From: Cerina sp048266425
GTDB lineage: Bacteria > Bacteroidota > Bacteroidia > Flavobacteriales > Flavobacteriaceae
Assembly: GCA_048266425.1 (NCBI GenBank)
Contig: JBLWZN010000003.1
Span: forward strand, 90,030 to 154,029
DNA: 64,000 nt
Reading direction: 5' to 3'
Shown: positions 45,101-53,804 of the stretch, piece after piece
Position numbering within the stretch: position 1 is the first letter of the stretch
How the letters are laid out: each line of letters opens with the position of its first letter
The notes under the pieces: generated by a model
Seen by the model: the letters and a program-made list of their open reading frames with translations, nothing else
What the model was told of the DNA's origin: nothing
Database searches by the model: none
Program-made: the position numbers and the translations under genes

Positions 45101-46670
45101 GGTTGGTCACCTGGGCAAACAATTGCTTAAAATAGTTGTAGATCAACTGGGGTCTTTCGGAAAGGACAGCGATAGGGGTATCGGATCCCATAGAACCGAT
45201 TGGTTCCTTGGCACTTTTGCCCATTGGAAGGATGATTGTATTTATATCCTCCAAGGTATATCCAAAGATAGCCTTTCGCTTTTCCAAAGTGGCCTCGCCT
45301 AAAAATAAGGGGCAGTCGTTATATGGGATGTCCCGTAAATGAACTAAATTCTTGTCCAGCCATTGTTTGTACGGATGACGCTGGGCGATTTCTTCCTTTA
45401 TTTCCTCATCGTTTATAATACGGCCCTCTTCCATGTTTACCAAGAACATTTTCCCTGGCTCCAAACGGCCGTGGAATTCTATGTTTTCCGGTGCAATTTC
45501 CAATACGCCGGTTTCGGAGGACATGATTACGAAGCCACCTTTGGTAACCGTGTACCTTGATGGGCGCAGCCCGTTCCTATCCAATACGGCTCCGATATAA
45601 TTGCCATCGGTAAAGGGAATGGAGGCGGGTCCGTCCCAAGGCTCCATTAGGCAAGAGTTGTATTCGTAAAATGCGCGTTTGGCCTCGGACATGTCCGGGT
45701 TTTTCTCCCATGCTTCGGGCACCAACATCATCATTACTTCGGGTAGGGAACGGCCGGTCATCAACAATAGTTCCACGACCATATCCATTGTGGCGGAATC
45801 TGATTTTCCAGGTAGCACAACGGGGAGTATGTTCTTTATATCCTCTCCAAACCAATCGCTCTTCATCAGTTCTTCCCTTGAGTGCATTCTGGAGACATTG
45901 CCACGTAGGGTGTTGATCTCCCCGTTGTGGCACATATATCTAAAAGGTTGGGCCAAGTCCCACGTGGGGAATGTATTGGTAGAAAACCGTTGGTGAACGA
46001 GGGCCAATCTCGTAATTACCCTTGGGTCCATTAGGTCCTTATAATATAGGCTGATATCTTCCGGCATCAAAAGGCCCTTAAAGATAATTACCTTAGTGGA
46101 AAGGCTGGGGACATAAAAGTAATTGCTTTCCGAAAGTTTTGACTCCAAAATTGCATGCTCGGTAACTTTTCTGGCAATAAACAGCTTTAGATTAAAATCA
46201 AAATAACTCTGTTCCTCGTTTTCCTTGGCGACAAAGAGTTGCTGGATATAGGGCTCCGTCTCCATGGCAATTCTGCCAGGTACCGATCTGTTTACGGGTA
46301 CTTTGCGCCATCCTAGGAGCTTAAGACCTTGTTTTTCTATATTCTTTTCGAAGACGGAAATACAATGTTCCCTTTGATTTTCCTTTTGGGGAAGAAAAAT
46401 ATTGCCAACAGCGTATGATCCAGGTTCGGGTAGGTCAAAATCGCATACTTCCTTAAAGAAATCGTGGGGGATATCTATCAAGATTCCCGCGCCATCCCCG
46501 GTTTTTCCGTCGGAGCTAACTGCGCCCCGGTGTTCCAATTTCTCCAAAATTTCCAATGCCTTGTGAATAATGTCATTGGATTTATTTCCTTTTAGGCTAC
46601 AGATAAAACCTGCGCCACAGTTGTCGTGTTCAAATTCCGGCAGGTACAACCCTTGCTTAATCAACTTCAT
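42162..46670 (-). CDS. gltB: Glutamate synthase large subunit
   Basis: 1502 residues, the family's usual size. The Ntn-type glutaminase nucleophile is Cys18 in HDNCGAGFICS, exposed after a short propeptide is removed. The FMN-binding synthase domain (SRNSTPYVGLISPPPHHDIY; EVGVGTVAAGVSKAKADVIL) is followed by the 3Fe-4S cysteine cluster in CIMMRVCHLNTCPVGIATQ, and the C-terminal beta-helix (GATSGEAYINGKAGERFCVR, GGVAVILGEVGRNFGAGMSG). Central nitrogen assimilation in the cytosol with gltD. Confidence 0.98.
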   Translation of the reverse strand: MKLIKQGLYLPEFEHDNCGAGFICSLKGNKSNDIIHKALEILEKLEHRGAVSSDGKTGDGAGILIDIPHDFFKEVCDFDLPEPGSYAVGNIFLPQKENQREHCISVFEKNIEKQGLKLLGWRKVPVNRSVPGRIAMETEPYIQQLFVAKENEEQSYFDFNLKLFIARKVTEHAILESKLSESNYFYVPSLSTKVIIFKGLLMPEDISLYYKDLMDPRVITRLALVHQRFSTNTFPTWDLAQPFRYMCHNGEINTLRGNVSRMHSREELMKSDWFGEDIKNILPVVLPGKSDSATMDMVVELLLMTGRSLPEVMMMLVPEAWEKNPDMSEAKRAFYEYNSCLMEPWDGPASIPFTDGNYIGAVLDRNGLRPSRYTVTKGGFVIMSSETGVLEIAPENIEFHGRLEPGKMFLVNMEEGRIINDEEIKEEIAQRHPYKQWLDKNLVHLRDIPYNDCPLFLGEATLEKRKAIFGYTLEDINTIILPMGKSAKEPIGSMGSDTPIAVLSERPQLIYNYFKQLFAQVTNPPLDGIREELITDISLTLGSDQNIFDFTELHCRKLKIQNPVISKEDLDKIKNYDSSPDYKVVEIPMLYEITKGLNGLEDALESILDQAEKAIDEGTNILILSDRNVNSEMAPIPALLACSYVNSGLQRLGKRSKMSVIIESAEPREVHHFALLFGFGASAINPYLVNEIIAEQIEEHDITEYTFEEAIKNYNKAIGKGILKVMNKIGISTLNSYRGSQLFECIGINTNAVNKYFPTTPTRIQGIGLYELEKEIAKRHQKAFENQHVPANLELEIGGEYRWRRDGEKHMFNPLTIAKLQKSVRNNEPDTYKEFSNLINEQSKSLMTIRGLFEFSNYDPVPLDEVEPWTEIVKRFKTGAMSYGSISKEAHENLAIAMNRIGGKSNSGEGGEDADRFYKNQSGDWRNSAIKQVASGRFGVTSNYLTSAKEIQIKMAQGAKPGEGGQLPGPKVDPAIAKTRNSTPYVGLISPPPHHDIYSIEDLSQLIYDLKSANREARINVKLVSEVGVGTVAAGVSKAKADVILISGHDGGTGASPLTSLKHAGLPWELGIAEAQQTLVLNDLRNRVVLECDGQLKTGRDVAIACLLGAEEFGFATAPLVASGCIMMRVCHLNTCPVGIATQNPELRKKFEGKPEHVVNYMYFIAQELREIMAQLGFRTVQEMVGQVQKLDRSKAISHFKAGGIDLTPILYQVDVPAGTKFYNTQKQVHDVDKSIEFEIIEKAHPSLFRKEKLTIDSPIHNTDRAVGAIISNEISKIYGAEGLPDNTLKLNFTGSAGQSFGAFATKGLTMVVNGNTNDYLGKGLSGAKLIIKVPYKSTLKPEDNVITGNVTLYGATSGEAYINGKAGERFCVRNSGAKAVVEGIGDHGCEYMTGGVAVILGEVGRNFGAGMSGGIAFIFDEKNTFAKKCNIEDLNLLPVDEDNDIAELRELIENHYNATLSPLAQRILEHWEESLPKFVKIFPEEYKQALIRLEKEKLETI

Positions 46671-47059
46671 ATATTACGGTATTTGTTCAAAAATATCAAT
46701 TTATTTTATGAATATTCTTTAATCTTTAGCTTTATCGAGAAAAAATTCAACGTTTGGAATTAAACGTTAAAAAAAATGCAATTCGAAATTTTTACCCCTG
46801 TTAATTTATGATTTTAGTAAAATGGCCTATCTGTAAACAAAGGGTAGGACATTTTGCGAGACGTGCGGTAAAAAAGGGGGGGTAAATTTACGATAAATCC
46901 ATTAATATAAAATGGGGATGGAATCGGAGATTAGTTATAAATGTAACAAGAAGGCCAACCGATTGGGGATGTGAAAATTCACATTACGCCAAGAGAACGG
47001 CCTCGTAAGAAACCTTTATGGCACGGGCCAAGGGAAATAATATCAGGGGTTGGTTACCT
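46671..47059. other. Intergenic region upstream of gltB
   Basis: 389 bases. On the minus strand 46688-46695 reads TATTTTTG, a match to the TAnnTTTG element, placed 18 bases before the gltB start; no good -33 box was found. The rest is AT-rich and shows no gene, hairpin or RNA that I can support. Confidence 0.5.
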
Positions 47060-48202
47060 TCAGCTGTTCAAGATGCTCCTAGAAATAACAATTTTTTGAA
47101 TTTCCGAGGTGCCCTCATAGATTTGTGTAATCTTGGCATCCCGCATTAAGCGTTCCACGTGGTACTCCTTTACATAGCCGTTGCCGCCATGGATTTGTAC
47201 CGCTTCAATAGTGGTGTCCATGGCTACTTGGGAGGCAAACAATTTGGCCATAGCGCTAGAGAGGCTGTAGTCCTTTCCGTTGTCTTTTTCCCAAGCCGAC
47301 TTGTAGACGAGTTGACGGGCCGCCTCGATCTGGGTATGCATATCCGCCAATTTAAAGGCAATGGCTTGGTGGTTGGCGATCTCTGTTCCAAAAGTTTTAC
47401 GTTCCTTAGCGTACTTTTTGGCAAGGTCATAGGCGCCAGCTGCGATTCCCAAGGCTTGGGAGGCTATTCCGATCCGCCCGCCCGCCAAGGTTTTCATGGC
47501 AAATTTAAAACCAAAACCATCTTCCCCTATTCTGTTTTCCTTAGGAACACGGACATCGTTAAAATTAAGGGAATGGGTATCGCTGCCACGAATGCCCAGC
47601 TTGTTTTCCTTGGGTCCTATCTTGAACCCCTCCATGCCTTTTTCCACGATCAAGGCATTGATGCCATGATGGCCTTTTTCTGGATGGGTCTGGGCCATGA
47701 CGAGATATATTTCGGCAGAGCTGCCGTTGGTGATCCAGTTTTTGGTGCCATTGAGCAGATAGTGATCTCCCTTGTCGATTGCGGTGGTTTTTTGGGAAGT
47801 GGCGTCGCTTCCCGCCTCGGGTTCCGAGAGACAGAAGGCTCCGATGCATTCTCCCGTTGCCAATCTGGTAAGATAATTTTTCTTTTGGGATTCGTTGCCA
47901 AACATTTCCAGGCCCCAGCAAACCAGGGAATTGTTGACCGACATTATAACCGAGGCAGAAGCGTCTATCTTGGAGATTTCCTCCATGGCAAGGGCATAGG
48001 ATACCGTTCCCAATCCGCTGCCTCCGTATTTTGGGTCTACCATCATGCCCATAAACCCCAATTCCCCCATTTTTCGGATAAGATCTACAGGAAATTTTTG
48101 AGATTCATCCCGATCCAGTACGCCAGGCAGCAATTCCGTTTGGGCAAAATCCTTGGCCGCTTGTTGAATCATTAGTTGTTCTTCTGATAGGCTAAAATCC
48201 AT
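47060..48202 (-). CDS. Acyl-CoA dehydrogenase
   Basis: 380-residue FAD enzyme that introduces the alpha-beta double bond into acyl-CoA. Signatures: GAFCLSEPEAGSDATSQKTT (FAD-binding), WITNGSSAEIYLVMAQ, and IYEGTSEIQKIVISRSIL with the catalytic glutamate. Length and motifs fit short/branched-chain acyl-CoA dehydrogenases of fatty-acid or amino-acid breakdown. Monocistronic by position. On the minus strand 48229-48236 reads TATATTTG, a perfect -7 element 27 bases ahead of the start. Confidence 0.95.
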   Translation of the reverse strand: MDFSLSEEQLMIQQAAKDFAQTELLPGVLDRDESQKFPVDLIRKMGELGFMGMMVDPKYGGSGLGTVSYALAMEEISKIDASASVIMSVNNSLVCWGLEMFGNESQKKNYLTRLATGECIGAFCLSEPEAGSDATSQKTTAIDKGDHYLLNGTKNWITNGSSAEIYLVMAQTHPEKGHHGINALIVEKGMEGFKIGPKENKLGIRGSDTHSLNFNDVRVPKENRIGEDGFGFKFAMKTLAGGRIGIASQALGIAAGAYDLAKKYAKERKTFGTEIANHQAIAFKLADMHTQIEAARQLVYKSAWEKDNGKDYSLSSAMAKLFASQVAMDTTIEAVQIHGGNGYVKEYHVERLMRDAKITQIYEGTSEIQKIVISRSILNS

Positions 48203-48228
48203 AGGAATAAATTTTTACATCAAATGGA

Positions 48229-48236
48229 CAAATATA
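48229..48236 (-). promoter_or_regulatory. Candidate -7 box of the acyl-CoA dehydrogenase gene
   Basis: Minus-strand TATATTTG, exact match to TAnnTTTG. The -33 TTG is not evident at 17-19 bases, so the call rests on the -7 element. Confidence 0.45.
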
Positions 48237-48370
48237 AGATTATGATGTTGAAGATTCCTAACAGGTGAGGTTTTATTCACTTATTTTTGTCCTTGAATTG
48301 GAATTGGCGCCATTTAAAAAATATTTCTACAAACGAGAGCAATAAAAAGGGCAAAATCAATTCAATATTT

Positions 48371-48378
48371 TAAATTTG
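48371..48378 (+). promoter_or_regulatory. Candidate -7 box upstream of nhaD
   Basis: TAAATTTG, exact match to TAnnTTTG, 82 bases before the nhaD start. No TTG lies at the expected -33 position. Confidence 0.35.
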
Positions 48379-48459
48379 TTCGCTATGTTTGTTCCGACCG
48401 GCAATAAAATAAATTCCAAAATTGCTAAGAAATATGTTATTTAACTAAAACCAACGGAT

Positions 48460-49824
48460 ATGGAAACCATAATTATTATTGTATTTTTTGTAGGTTATTT
48501 GGGGATTACCCTGGAGCACAATCTGAAGGTGGACAAGCTTATTCCTGCCCTTGCCATGATGGCCATTTTGTGGGCGATCATTGCGCTTGCAAATATGCCC
48601 GTTTTTGAGGTAAATACGGATCTTCGGGAGTTGGAGGCCACCCATTTGGATGATATTTTACTCCATCATTTGGGGAAGACCGCCGAGATATTGGTGTTCT
48701 TGCTCGGTGCGATGACCATCGTTGAAATTATTGATTATTTTGACGGATTTGCGACGATCAAGGGCTTTATCAAAACCAGAAGTAAAAAGAAATTGTTATG
48801 GCTTTTTTCAATTTTGGCTTTCATCCTATCAGCCATAATCGATAACCTTACCGCAACAATCGTATTGGTCACCATTCTGCAAAAGGTAATCAAGGACAGG
48901 GAAGTTAAGTGGTGGTTTGCAGGTATTATCATCATTGCCGCAAATGCTGGTGGCGCTTGGTCCCCGATAGGCGATGTTACCACTACTATGTTATGGATTG
49001 CCAAAAAAGTTTCAGCGGCCCAGTTGATAGAACATGTGTTGGTGCCGTCTATTGTGTGCTTGGTAATCCCTGTTTTGATCGCAAGCAGATACAAGGCCTT
49101 TCAGGGTAACATAGACGATATTTCGGACGGTGAGGAGGGAGCGAGTTCCAAATTTGGATCTACCATGTTGTATTTGGGATTGGGAGCTATCGTTTTCGTG
49201 CCCTTTTTTAAGACCATTACGCACCTTCCCCCCTATATGGGCATGATGTTGTCATTGGCCGTAGTTGCTACTTTCGCGGAGATTTTCAGTAATACCAAAT
49301 TCAACATCTCCAATTTGGATGGTAATGGGGAGGAAGTATCGCACCATAGTCCGGTGCATCATTCACTTTCCAAGATCGAATTGCCAAGTATTCTGTTCTT
49401 TTTGGGAATTTTGTTGGCGGTGGCCGCATTGGAATCCCTCGGTTATCTTTTCCATTTCGCGGAAACGTTGGATCGTACCATGCCTATGATGGGAACGGAG
49501 TCCCATGGGGAATTGGTATCCGATCTGGTCGTCTTGATATTGGGTGTAGCCTCTGCGGTAATAGATAACGTGCCTTTGGTGGCGGCGAGTATTGGTATGT
49601 TCTCGGTTCCCATAGATGATCCCGTTTGGCATTTTATTGCTTACTCTGCGGGTACGGGAGGTAGTATGTTGATTATTGGGTCTGCCGCTGGTGTGGTAGC
49701 CATGGGAATGGAAAAGATAGATTTTTTCTGGTATCTTAAGAAAATCGCTTGGCTGGCGCTAATTGGATTTCTATCAGGAGCGGCAAGTTTTATGTTGATT
49801 AGAAATTTTGTGTTGAACGCATAA
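48460..49824 (+). CDS. nhaD: NhaD-type Na+/H+ antiporter
   Basis: 454-residue inner-membrane antiporter of the NhaD/ion-transporter superfamily, with about 12 membrane segments. Recognisable stretches are HHLGKTAEILVFLLGAMTIV, SAIIDNLTATIVLVTILQKV, ANAGGAWSPIGDVTTTMLWI and SAVIDNVPLVAASIGMFSVP; the two D-N motifs in broken helices are conserved. It exports Na+ in exchange for protons. Followed by exbB after 47 bases, then exbD, tonB-like and folC, an arrangement I recall from other flavobacteria. Confidence 0.95.
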   Translation: METIIIIVFFVGYLGITLEHNLKVDKLIPALAMMAILWAIIALANMPVFEVNTDLRELEATHLDDILLHHLGKTAEILVFLLGAMTIVEIIDYFDGFATIKGFIKTRSKKKLLWLFSILAFILSAIIDNLTATIVLVTILQKVIKDREVKWWFAGIIIIAANAGGAWSPIGDVTTTMLWIAKKVSAAQLIEHVLVPSIVCLVIPVLIASRYKAFQGNIDDISDGEEGASSKFGSTMLYLGLGAIVFVPFFKTITHLPPYMGMMLSLAVVATFAEIFSNTKFNISNLDGNGEEVSHHSPVHHSLSKIELPSILFFLGILLAVAALESLGYLFHFAETLDRTMPMMGTESHGELVSDLVVLILGVASAVIDNVPLVAASIGMFSVPIDDPVWHFIAYSAGTGGSMLIIGSAAGVVAMGMEKIDFFWYLKKIAWLALIGFLSGAASFMLIRNFVLNA

Positions 49825-49871
49825 TTTTATTGGAATTAATCCGTTATTAGGGCAATTATAATTAGAGATAT

Positions 49872-50564
49872 ATGATATTATTACAGGACGTCGCCGCAGG
49901 GGTACAGGCGGGCGAGGTCATTTCAGAGGAAAAAACACTTTCGGTAATCGATTTAATAGTTGATGGGGGAGCGGGAAGTATTATAATTATTGCAGTACTT
50001 TTTGTGTTGCTGTTCGTGGCATTGTACATTTATTTTGAAAGGTTGTTCGCTATAAAGGCAGCCTCCAAAATAGATAAAAATTTCATGAACCAGATACGGG
50101 ACCATGTAACCAATGGAAAATTGGAGGCGGCAAAAATATTGTGTGCCCAAACCGATTCGCCCGTGGCGCGTTTAACCGAAAAGGGCATTTCCAGAATTGG
50201 CAAGCCCTTGGATGATATCAATACGGCCATTGAGAATGCCGGAACATTGGAGGTCTACAAATTGGAGCGGAATGTTAGTGTCCTTGCTACCGTAGCTGGG
50301 GCGGCCCCCATGATAGGGTTTCTTGGTACGGTTATTGGTATGATTTTGGCATTCCACCAAATGGCGAGCAGTGGCGGACAAGCAGAGATGGGGTCCTTGG
50401 CATCGGGTATTTATACAGCGATGACCACTACAGTTGCGGGTTTAATAGTGGGTATTATCGCTTATATCGGTTATAACCACATTGTGAACCGAACGGACAA
50501 GGTGATCCATAAAATGGAGGCCAATGCTGTGGAGTTCCTGGATTTATTGAACGAGCCACTTTAA
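49872..50564 (+). CDS. exbB: ExbB/TolQ/MotA-family proton channel
   Basis: 230 residues with three membrane segments: IIIIAVLFVLLFVALYIYFE near the N-terminus and two in the second half (LATVAGAAPMIGFLGTVIGM and IYTAMTTTVAGLIVGIIAYI). The T/G-rich pattern around GFLGTVIGM and TTTVAGL is the family signature. With ExbD it makes the proton channel that energises TonB. Followed by a 153-base gap with an ACATAGA tandem repeat and then exbD. Confidence 0.95.
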   Translation: MILLQDVAAGVQAGEVISEEKTLSVIDLIVDGGAGSIIIIAVLFVLLFVALYIYFERLFAIKAASKIDKNFMNQIRDHVTNGKLEAAKILCAQTDSPVARLTEKGISRIGKPLDDINTAIENAGTLEVYKLERNVSVLATVAGAAPMIGFLGTVIGMILAFHQMASSGGQAEMGSLASGIYTAMTTTVAGLIVGIIAYIGYNHIVNRTDKVIHKMEANAVEFLDLLNEPL

Positions 50565-50590
50565 GGAAAATAAAGAATATAGAGAATAGA

Positions 50591-50618
50591 ACATAGAACA
50601 TAGAACATAGAACATAGA
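50591..50618 (+). repeat. Four tandem copies of ACATAGA
   Basis: A 28-base array of the 7-mer ACATAGA between exbB and exbD, flanked on both sides by GAGAATAGA-type words found also near 4975 and (inverted) 9640. The array lies ahead of the exbD start and may vary in copy number between strains. Confidence 0.9.
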
Positions 50619-50717
50619 GAATAGACTAGGGCAAGAGATTTTTATGTAGATGCCAGAATGGTTTTCGTAAAGTGTCCGTCTTTCATCTGTGTCCTTTTTT
50701 CTCAAAAAAACATCAAT

Positions 50718-51104
50718 TTGAAATTAAGAGGAAGAAATAAAGTAAGCCCGGATTTTAGCATGTCTTCCATGACGGACATTGTGTTCTTATTATTGGTGTT
50801 CTTTATGCTTACATCCAATTCCCCCAACGCACTGGACCTTTTGTTGCCCAAGGCTAAAGGGAAGTCGACCAATACGCAAAACGTAACGGTGAGTATAGAC
50901 AAGAACGAGGACTACTTTGTTAATAACCAAAAGATTAATGGGGAATATCTGGAAATTGAATTAAAAAAGGCACTAAAAGGAAAGGAAAAACCCACTATTA
51001 TCCTTAGGGCGGAAGAGAGCGTGCCTGTTAAGGATGCTGTCAACGTAATGGATATAGCCAATAGGAACAATTACAAGGTTATCCTGGCCGTGCGACCAAA
51101 TTAA
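50718..51104 (+). CDS. exbD: ExbD-type biopolymer transport protein (TTG start)
   Basis: 128 residues from the TTG at 50718 (MKLRGRNKVSPDFSMSSMTD). The open frame extends 20 codons upstream, but those codons are intergenic-type sequence, and the family typically starts with this basic K-L-R-G-R-N-K leader. One membrane segment follows (IVFLLLVFFMLTS) with the conserved membrane-facing Asp just before it (MTDIVFLLL). The rest is the periplasmic domain. Its stop overlaps the next start by one base (TAATG). Confidence 0.9.
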   Translation: MKLRGRNKVSPDFSMSSMTDIVFLLLVFFMLTSNSPNALDLLLPKAKGKSTNTQNVTVSIDKNEDYFVNNQKINGEYLEIELKKALKGKEKPTIILRAEESVPVKDAVNVMDIANRNNYKVILAVRPN

Positions 51105-52006
51105 TGTCATTGCTTAATACAGAACACGAGAAAAAATCCTTTACACTTACCACGCTGCTGTTAAGTGCGCTTCTGCTTGTGCTTTTTTATATCGGTCTTT
51201 CTTATATGGATCCGCCACTCGAGAGCGGAATATCGGTCAACTTTGGTACAACCACTTTTGGGATGGGCAAGGAGCAGCCCAAAGAAAAAATAAGATCCCA
51301 GCCTGCGGAAACCCAGCCAGTGGTGGAGGAAAAGGTGGTAGAGGAAAAGCAGGTAGCCCCTGTCAAAGAGGTAGCAAAGGAGGAGGTAGTGGATAAACCG
51401 GCCGAAAAAATTCTTACCCAGGAATCTGAGGAGTCCATTGTCATTAAAAAGCAGCAGGAGGCCAAGCGGAAAGCGGATGAAGCCGCTAAACAGGCAAAGG
51501 CAGAAGAGGAACGTTTGGAAAAGGAAAAAAGAGACGCTGAAGAGAAGGCAAGGCAGGAAAAGGAGGCCAAAAAACAAAAGTTGGATGCGCTTATGGGCGG
51601 TCTCAACAAATCTGATGGAACCGCTAAGGGCGGGGAGGGAGATGACAATAAACCGGGGGACAAGGGACAGCCCGATGGCGATCCTTATGCGACCAGTTAT
51701 TACGGTAGCGCCGGAAGTGGAACTGGAGGAGGTGGAGGTTATGGCCTTAATGGCAGGTCTCTTGTAGGGAAAGGCAAGGTGCAGCAAGAATGCAATGAAG
51801 AGGGCAGGGTTGTTGTAAAGATAGTGGTAGACCGTAATGGAAAAGTGATAAGTGCCACACCTGGGGTAAAGGGAACTACGAACAATGATCCGTGTTTATT
51901 GGAGCCTGCAAAAAAGACTGCCTTTATGCATAAATGGAACGTTGATGAAAATGCTCCGAGCCAACAAGTGGGATTCGTAGTGGTCAATTTTAAATTGGGG
52001 GAGTAA
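51104..52006 (+). CDS. TonB-like energy transducer
   Basis: 300 residues: one N-terminal membrane anchor (LTTLLLSALLLVLFYIGLSY), a long periplasmic Pro/Glu/Lys stretch with a coiled coil (residues about 110-165, AKQAKAEEERLEKEKRDAEE), a Gly-rich linker (SAGSGTGGGGGYGLNG) and a C-terminal TonB-type domain (GRVVVKIVVDRNGKVISATP, VGFVVVNFKLGE). It transmits proton-motive force to outer-membrane receptors such as the SusC-like protein. Start overlaps the exbD stop by one base. Confidence 0.92.
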   Translation: MSLLNTEHEKKSFTLTTLLLSALLLVLFYIGLSYMDPPLESGISVNFGTTTFGMGKEQPKEKIRSQPAETQPVVEEKVVEEKQVAPVKEVAKEEVVDKPAEKILTQESEESIVIKKQQEAKRKADEAAKQAKAEEERLEKEKRDAEEKARQEKEAKKQKLDALMGGLNKSDGTAKGGEGDDNKPGDKGQPDGDPYATSYYGSAGSGTGGGGGYGLNGRSLVGKGKVQQECNEEGRVVVKIVVDRNGKVISATPGVKGTTNNDPCLLEPAKKTAFMHKWNVDENAPSQQVGFVVVNFKLGE

Positions 52007-52104
52007 TATTCTGGGTCTGACCTATTTTTTTACATCTTTTTCTTCAAAATCCCGCATACATATTAACTTCGTGCATTTGGTTCTTGATAACTTCATTTGG
52101 TAAA

Positions 52105-53316
52105 ATGACCTATAGGAATACGCTGGATTGGATGTTTTCGCAACTTCCGATGTACCAGCAAAAGGGAGCGTCGGCATTAAATGCCAAACTGGACAACATT
52201 CAGCTTTTTGCCAACCATTTGGGGCATCCGGAGAAAAAATTCAAGAGTATCCATGTGGCCGGCACCAATGGCAAAGGTTCCAGTAGCCATATGTTGGCCT
52301 CCGTTCTACAGGAGGCGGGCTATAAGGTAGGACTCTATACTTCGCCCCATTTAAAGGATTTTCGGGAACGCATTCGAATAAATGGCAAGCCAGTAAGCCA
52401 AAAATTCGTTGTGGACTTTATCAAAAGAAACAAAGACTTTTTAAGCGTAAACCATCTTTCCTTTTTTGAGATGACTGTAGGAATGGCTTTTGACTATTTC
52501 TATTTGGAAAAGGTGGATATAGCCATAATAGAAGTTGGTCTAGGGGGCCGGTTGGATTCCACCAATATTATTGTTCCCGAGGTTACTTTGATTACCAACA
52601 TTGGGATGGATCACAAGGAGATATTGGGGGACACTTTGGCCAAAATCGCTGTTGAAAAGGCAGGAATTATCAAGAATAACGTTCCGGTAGTCATAAGCGA
52701 ATTTCAAGAAGGGATTGCTTCCGTTTTTGTTGCGGAAGCCAAGAAATTTGATAACAGGATTTTATTTGCCAGTGAGGCCATCAAGGAAACATACGCTACG
52801 GATCTTTTAGGAAACTACCAGAAAAGGAATATAAAAGGTGTGGTTGCAACTTTAAGGGAACTGAATGGATTTAAGGTGAGCAGGGAAAATATAGTAGAAG
52901 GGCTCCAAAATGTGGTTAAAAACACCGGATTGATGGGAAGGTGGCAAATTTTGCAGAAGCGACCTACCGTTGTTTGTGATACCGCCCATAATAAGGAAGG
53001 TTTTAGTGTGGTCATGGAGCAATTGGGACAACTGCATTTTGATCGATTGCACTTCGTGATTGGATTTGTAAAAGACAAGTCTATCGAAGAAATACTGGCA
53101 CTTTTGCCCCAGGATGCTTTGTATTATTTTGTTAAGCCCGATATATGGAGGGGTTTGGATGTGGAAATTTTAAAGAGGAAAGCCTGCGAATTTGGTTTGC
53201 TCGGGAAATCATATCCATCTGTAAAAGAAGCACTTAATGCAAGTTTAAGGGATGCTAACAGGAATGATTTGATCTATGTCGGAGGCAGTAATTTTATAGT
53301 AGCCGAAGTGGTCTAA
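52105..53316 (+). CDS. folC: Bifunctional dihydrofolate/folylpolyglutamate synthase
   Basis: 403 residues from the ATG at 52105 (MTYRNTLDWMFSQLPMYQ), preferred over a TTG at 52084. P-loop HVAGTNGKGSSSHMLASVL, the omega-loop/YTSPHLKDFRERIRING motif, IIEVGLGGRLDSTN and LGDTLAKIAVEKAGIIK are diagnostic. It adds glutamate to folates. Last gene of the nhaD-exbB-exbD-tonB-folC run; followed by the tRNA-Val promoter. Confidence 0.95.
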   Translation: MTYRNTLDWMFSQLPMYQQKGASALNAKLDNIQLFANHLGHPEKKFKSIHVAGTNGKGSSSHMLASVLQEAGYKVGLYTSPHLKDFRERIRINGKPVSQKFVVDFIKRNKDFLSVNHLSFFEMTVGMAFDYFYLEKVDIAIIEVGLGGRLDSTNIIVPEVTLITNIGMDHKEILGDTLAKIAVEKAGIIKNNVPVVISEFQEGIASVFVAEAKKFDNRILFASEAIKETYATDLLGNYQKRNIKGVVATLRELNGFKVSRENIVEGLQNVVKNTGLMGRWQILQKRPTVVCDTAHNKEGFSVVMEQLGQLHFDRLHFVIGFVKDKSIEEILALLPQDALYYFVKPDIWRGLDVEILKRKACEFGLLGKSYPSVKEALNASLRDANRNDLIYVGGSNFIVAEVV

Positions 53317-53336
53317 TTTTTTTTCTTTTTTTCTTT

Positions 53337-53364
53337 TTGATGAGTAAAAACTATTCTATATTTG
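53337..53364 (+). promoter_or_regulatory. Promoter of tRNA-Val
   Basis: TTG (53337-53339), a 17-base spacer and TATATTTG (53357-53364): a full match to the Bacteroidota consensus. The transcript would start about 40 bases before the tRNA. Confidence 0.85.
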
Positions 53365-53410
53365 CACTCGCTTCTTAAGAGGGGCAAATTTATTGATTTG
53401 AATACTTTTC

Positions 53411-53485
53411 GGGCTCTTAGCTCAGCTGGTTCAGAGCACCTGCCTTACAAGCAGGGGGTCACTGGTTCGAACCCAGTAGGGCCCA
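53411..53485 (+). tRNA. tRNA-Val (anticodon TAC)
   Basis: The four arms fold: acceptor GGGCTCT with AGGGCCC, D-stem GCTC/GAGC, anticodon stem CCTGC/GCAGG around CTTACAA (anticodon TAC), T-stem ACTGG/CCAGT around TTCGAAC. The discriminator is A and the 3' CCA is not encoded. It has its own promoter and terminator. Confidence 0.97.
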
Positions 53486-53500
53486 CCTAGTAAACACAAG

Positions 53501-53527
53501 GCCTCCAAGAGATTGGGGGCTTTTTTA
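53501..53527 (+). terminator. Terminator of tRNA-Val
   Basis: GCCTCCAA and TTGGGGGC pair (one G-T) around GAGA, followed by TTTTTTATTT. Confidence 0.85.
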
Positions 53528-53804
53528 TTTTGAGTGGGTACAACATAGATACGAGCCATTTGGACTCAAATGGAAATTTATTGTACCATTGCTTTCCCAA
53601 GTAGCACTATTGCATTTCAAACACTGGATCTATTCCCATTGACTATAAAATACACCAAGGGCTTAGCTTGTACCGTGCATGGCCTGATTGGTTTTTTGTC
53701 AGCTAAATTGGTTATACGCTTCTTGCACCGATTGTTACAATTGATTTAAAAACTATCAAGGCTAGTGCGTTAAGATTTTTATATTTGCCCAATCGCGATA
53801 TTAT

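Noticed and set aside
46671..47059. Riboswitch or small RNA upstream of gltB
   Set aside because: Only AT-rich sequence and one -7-like box were seen; no stable stem or known motif.
47159..48175. 338-codon plus-strand open frame opposite the acyl-CoA dehydrogenase
   Set aside because: Mirror of a well-conserved enzyme; no signal, motif or ribosome binding site.
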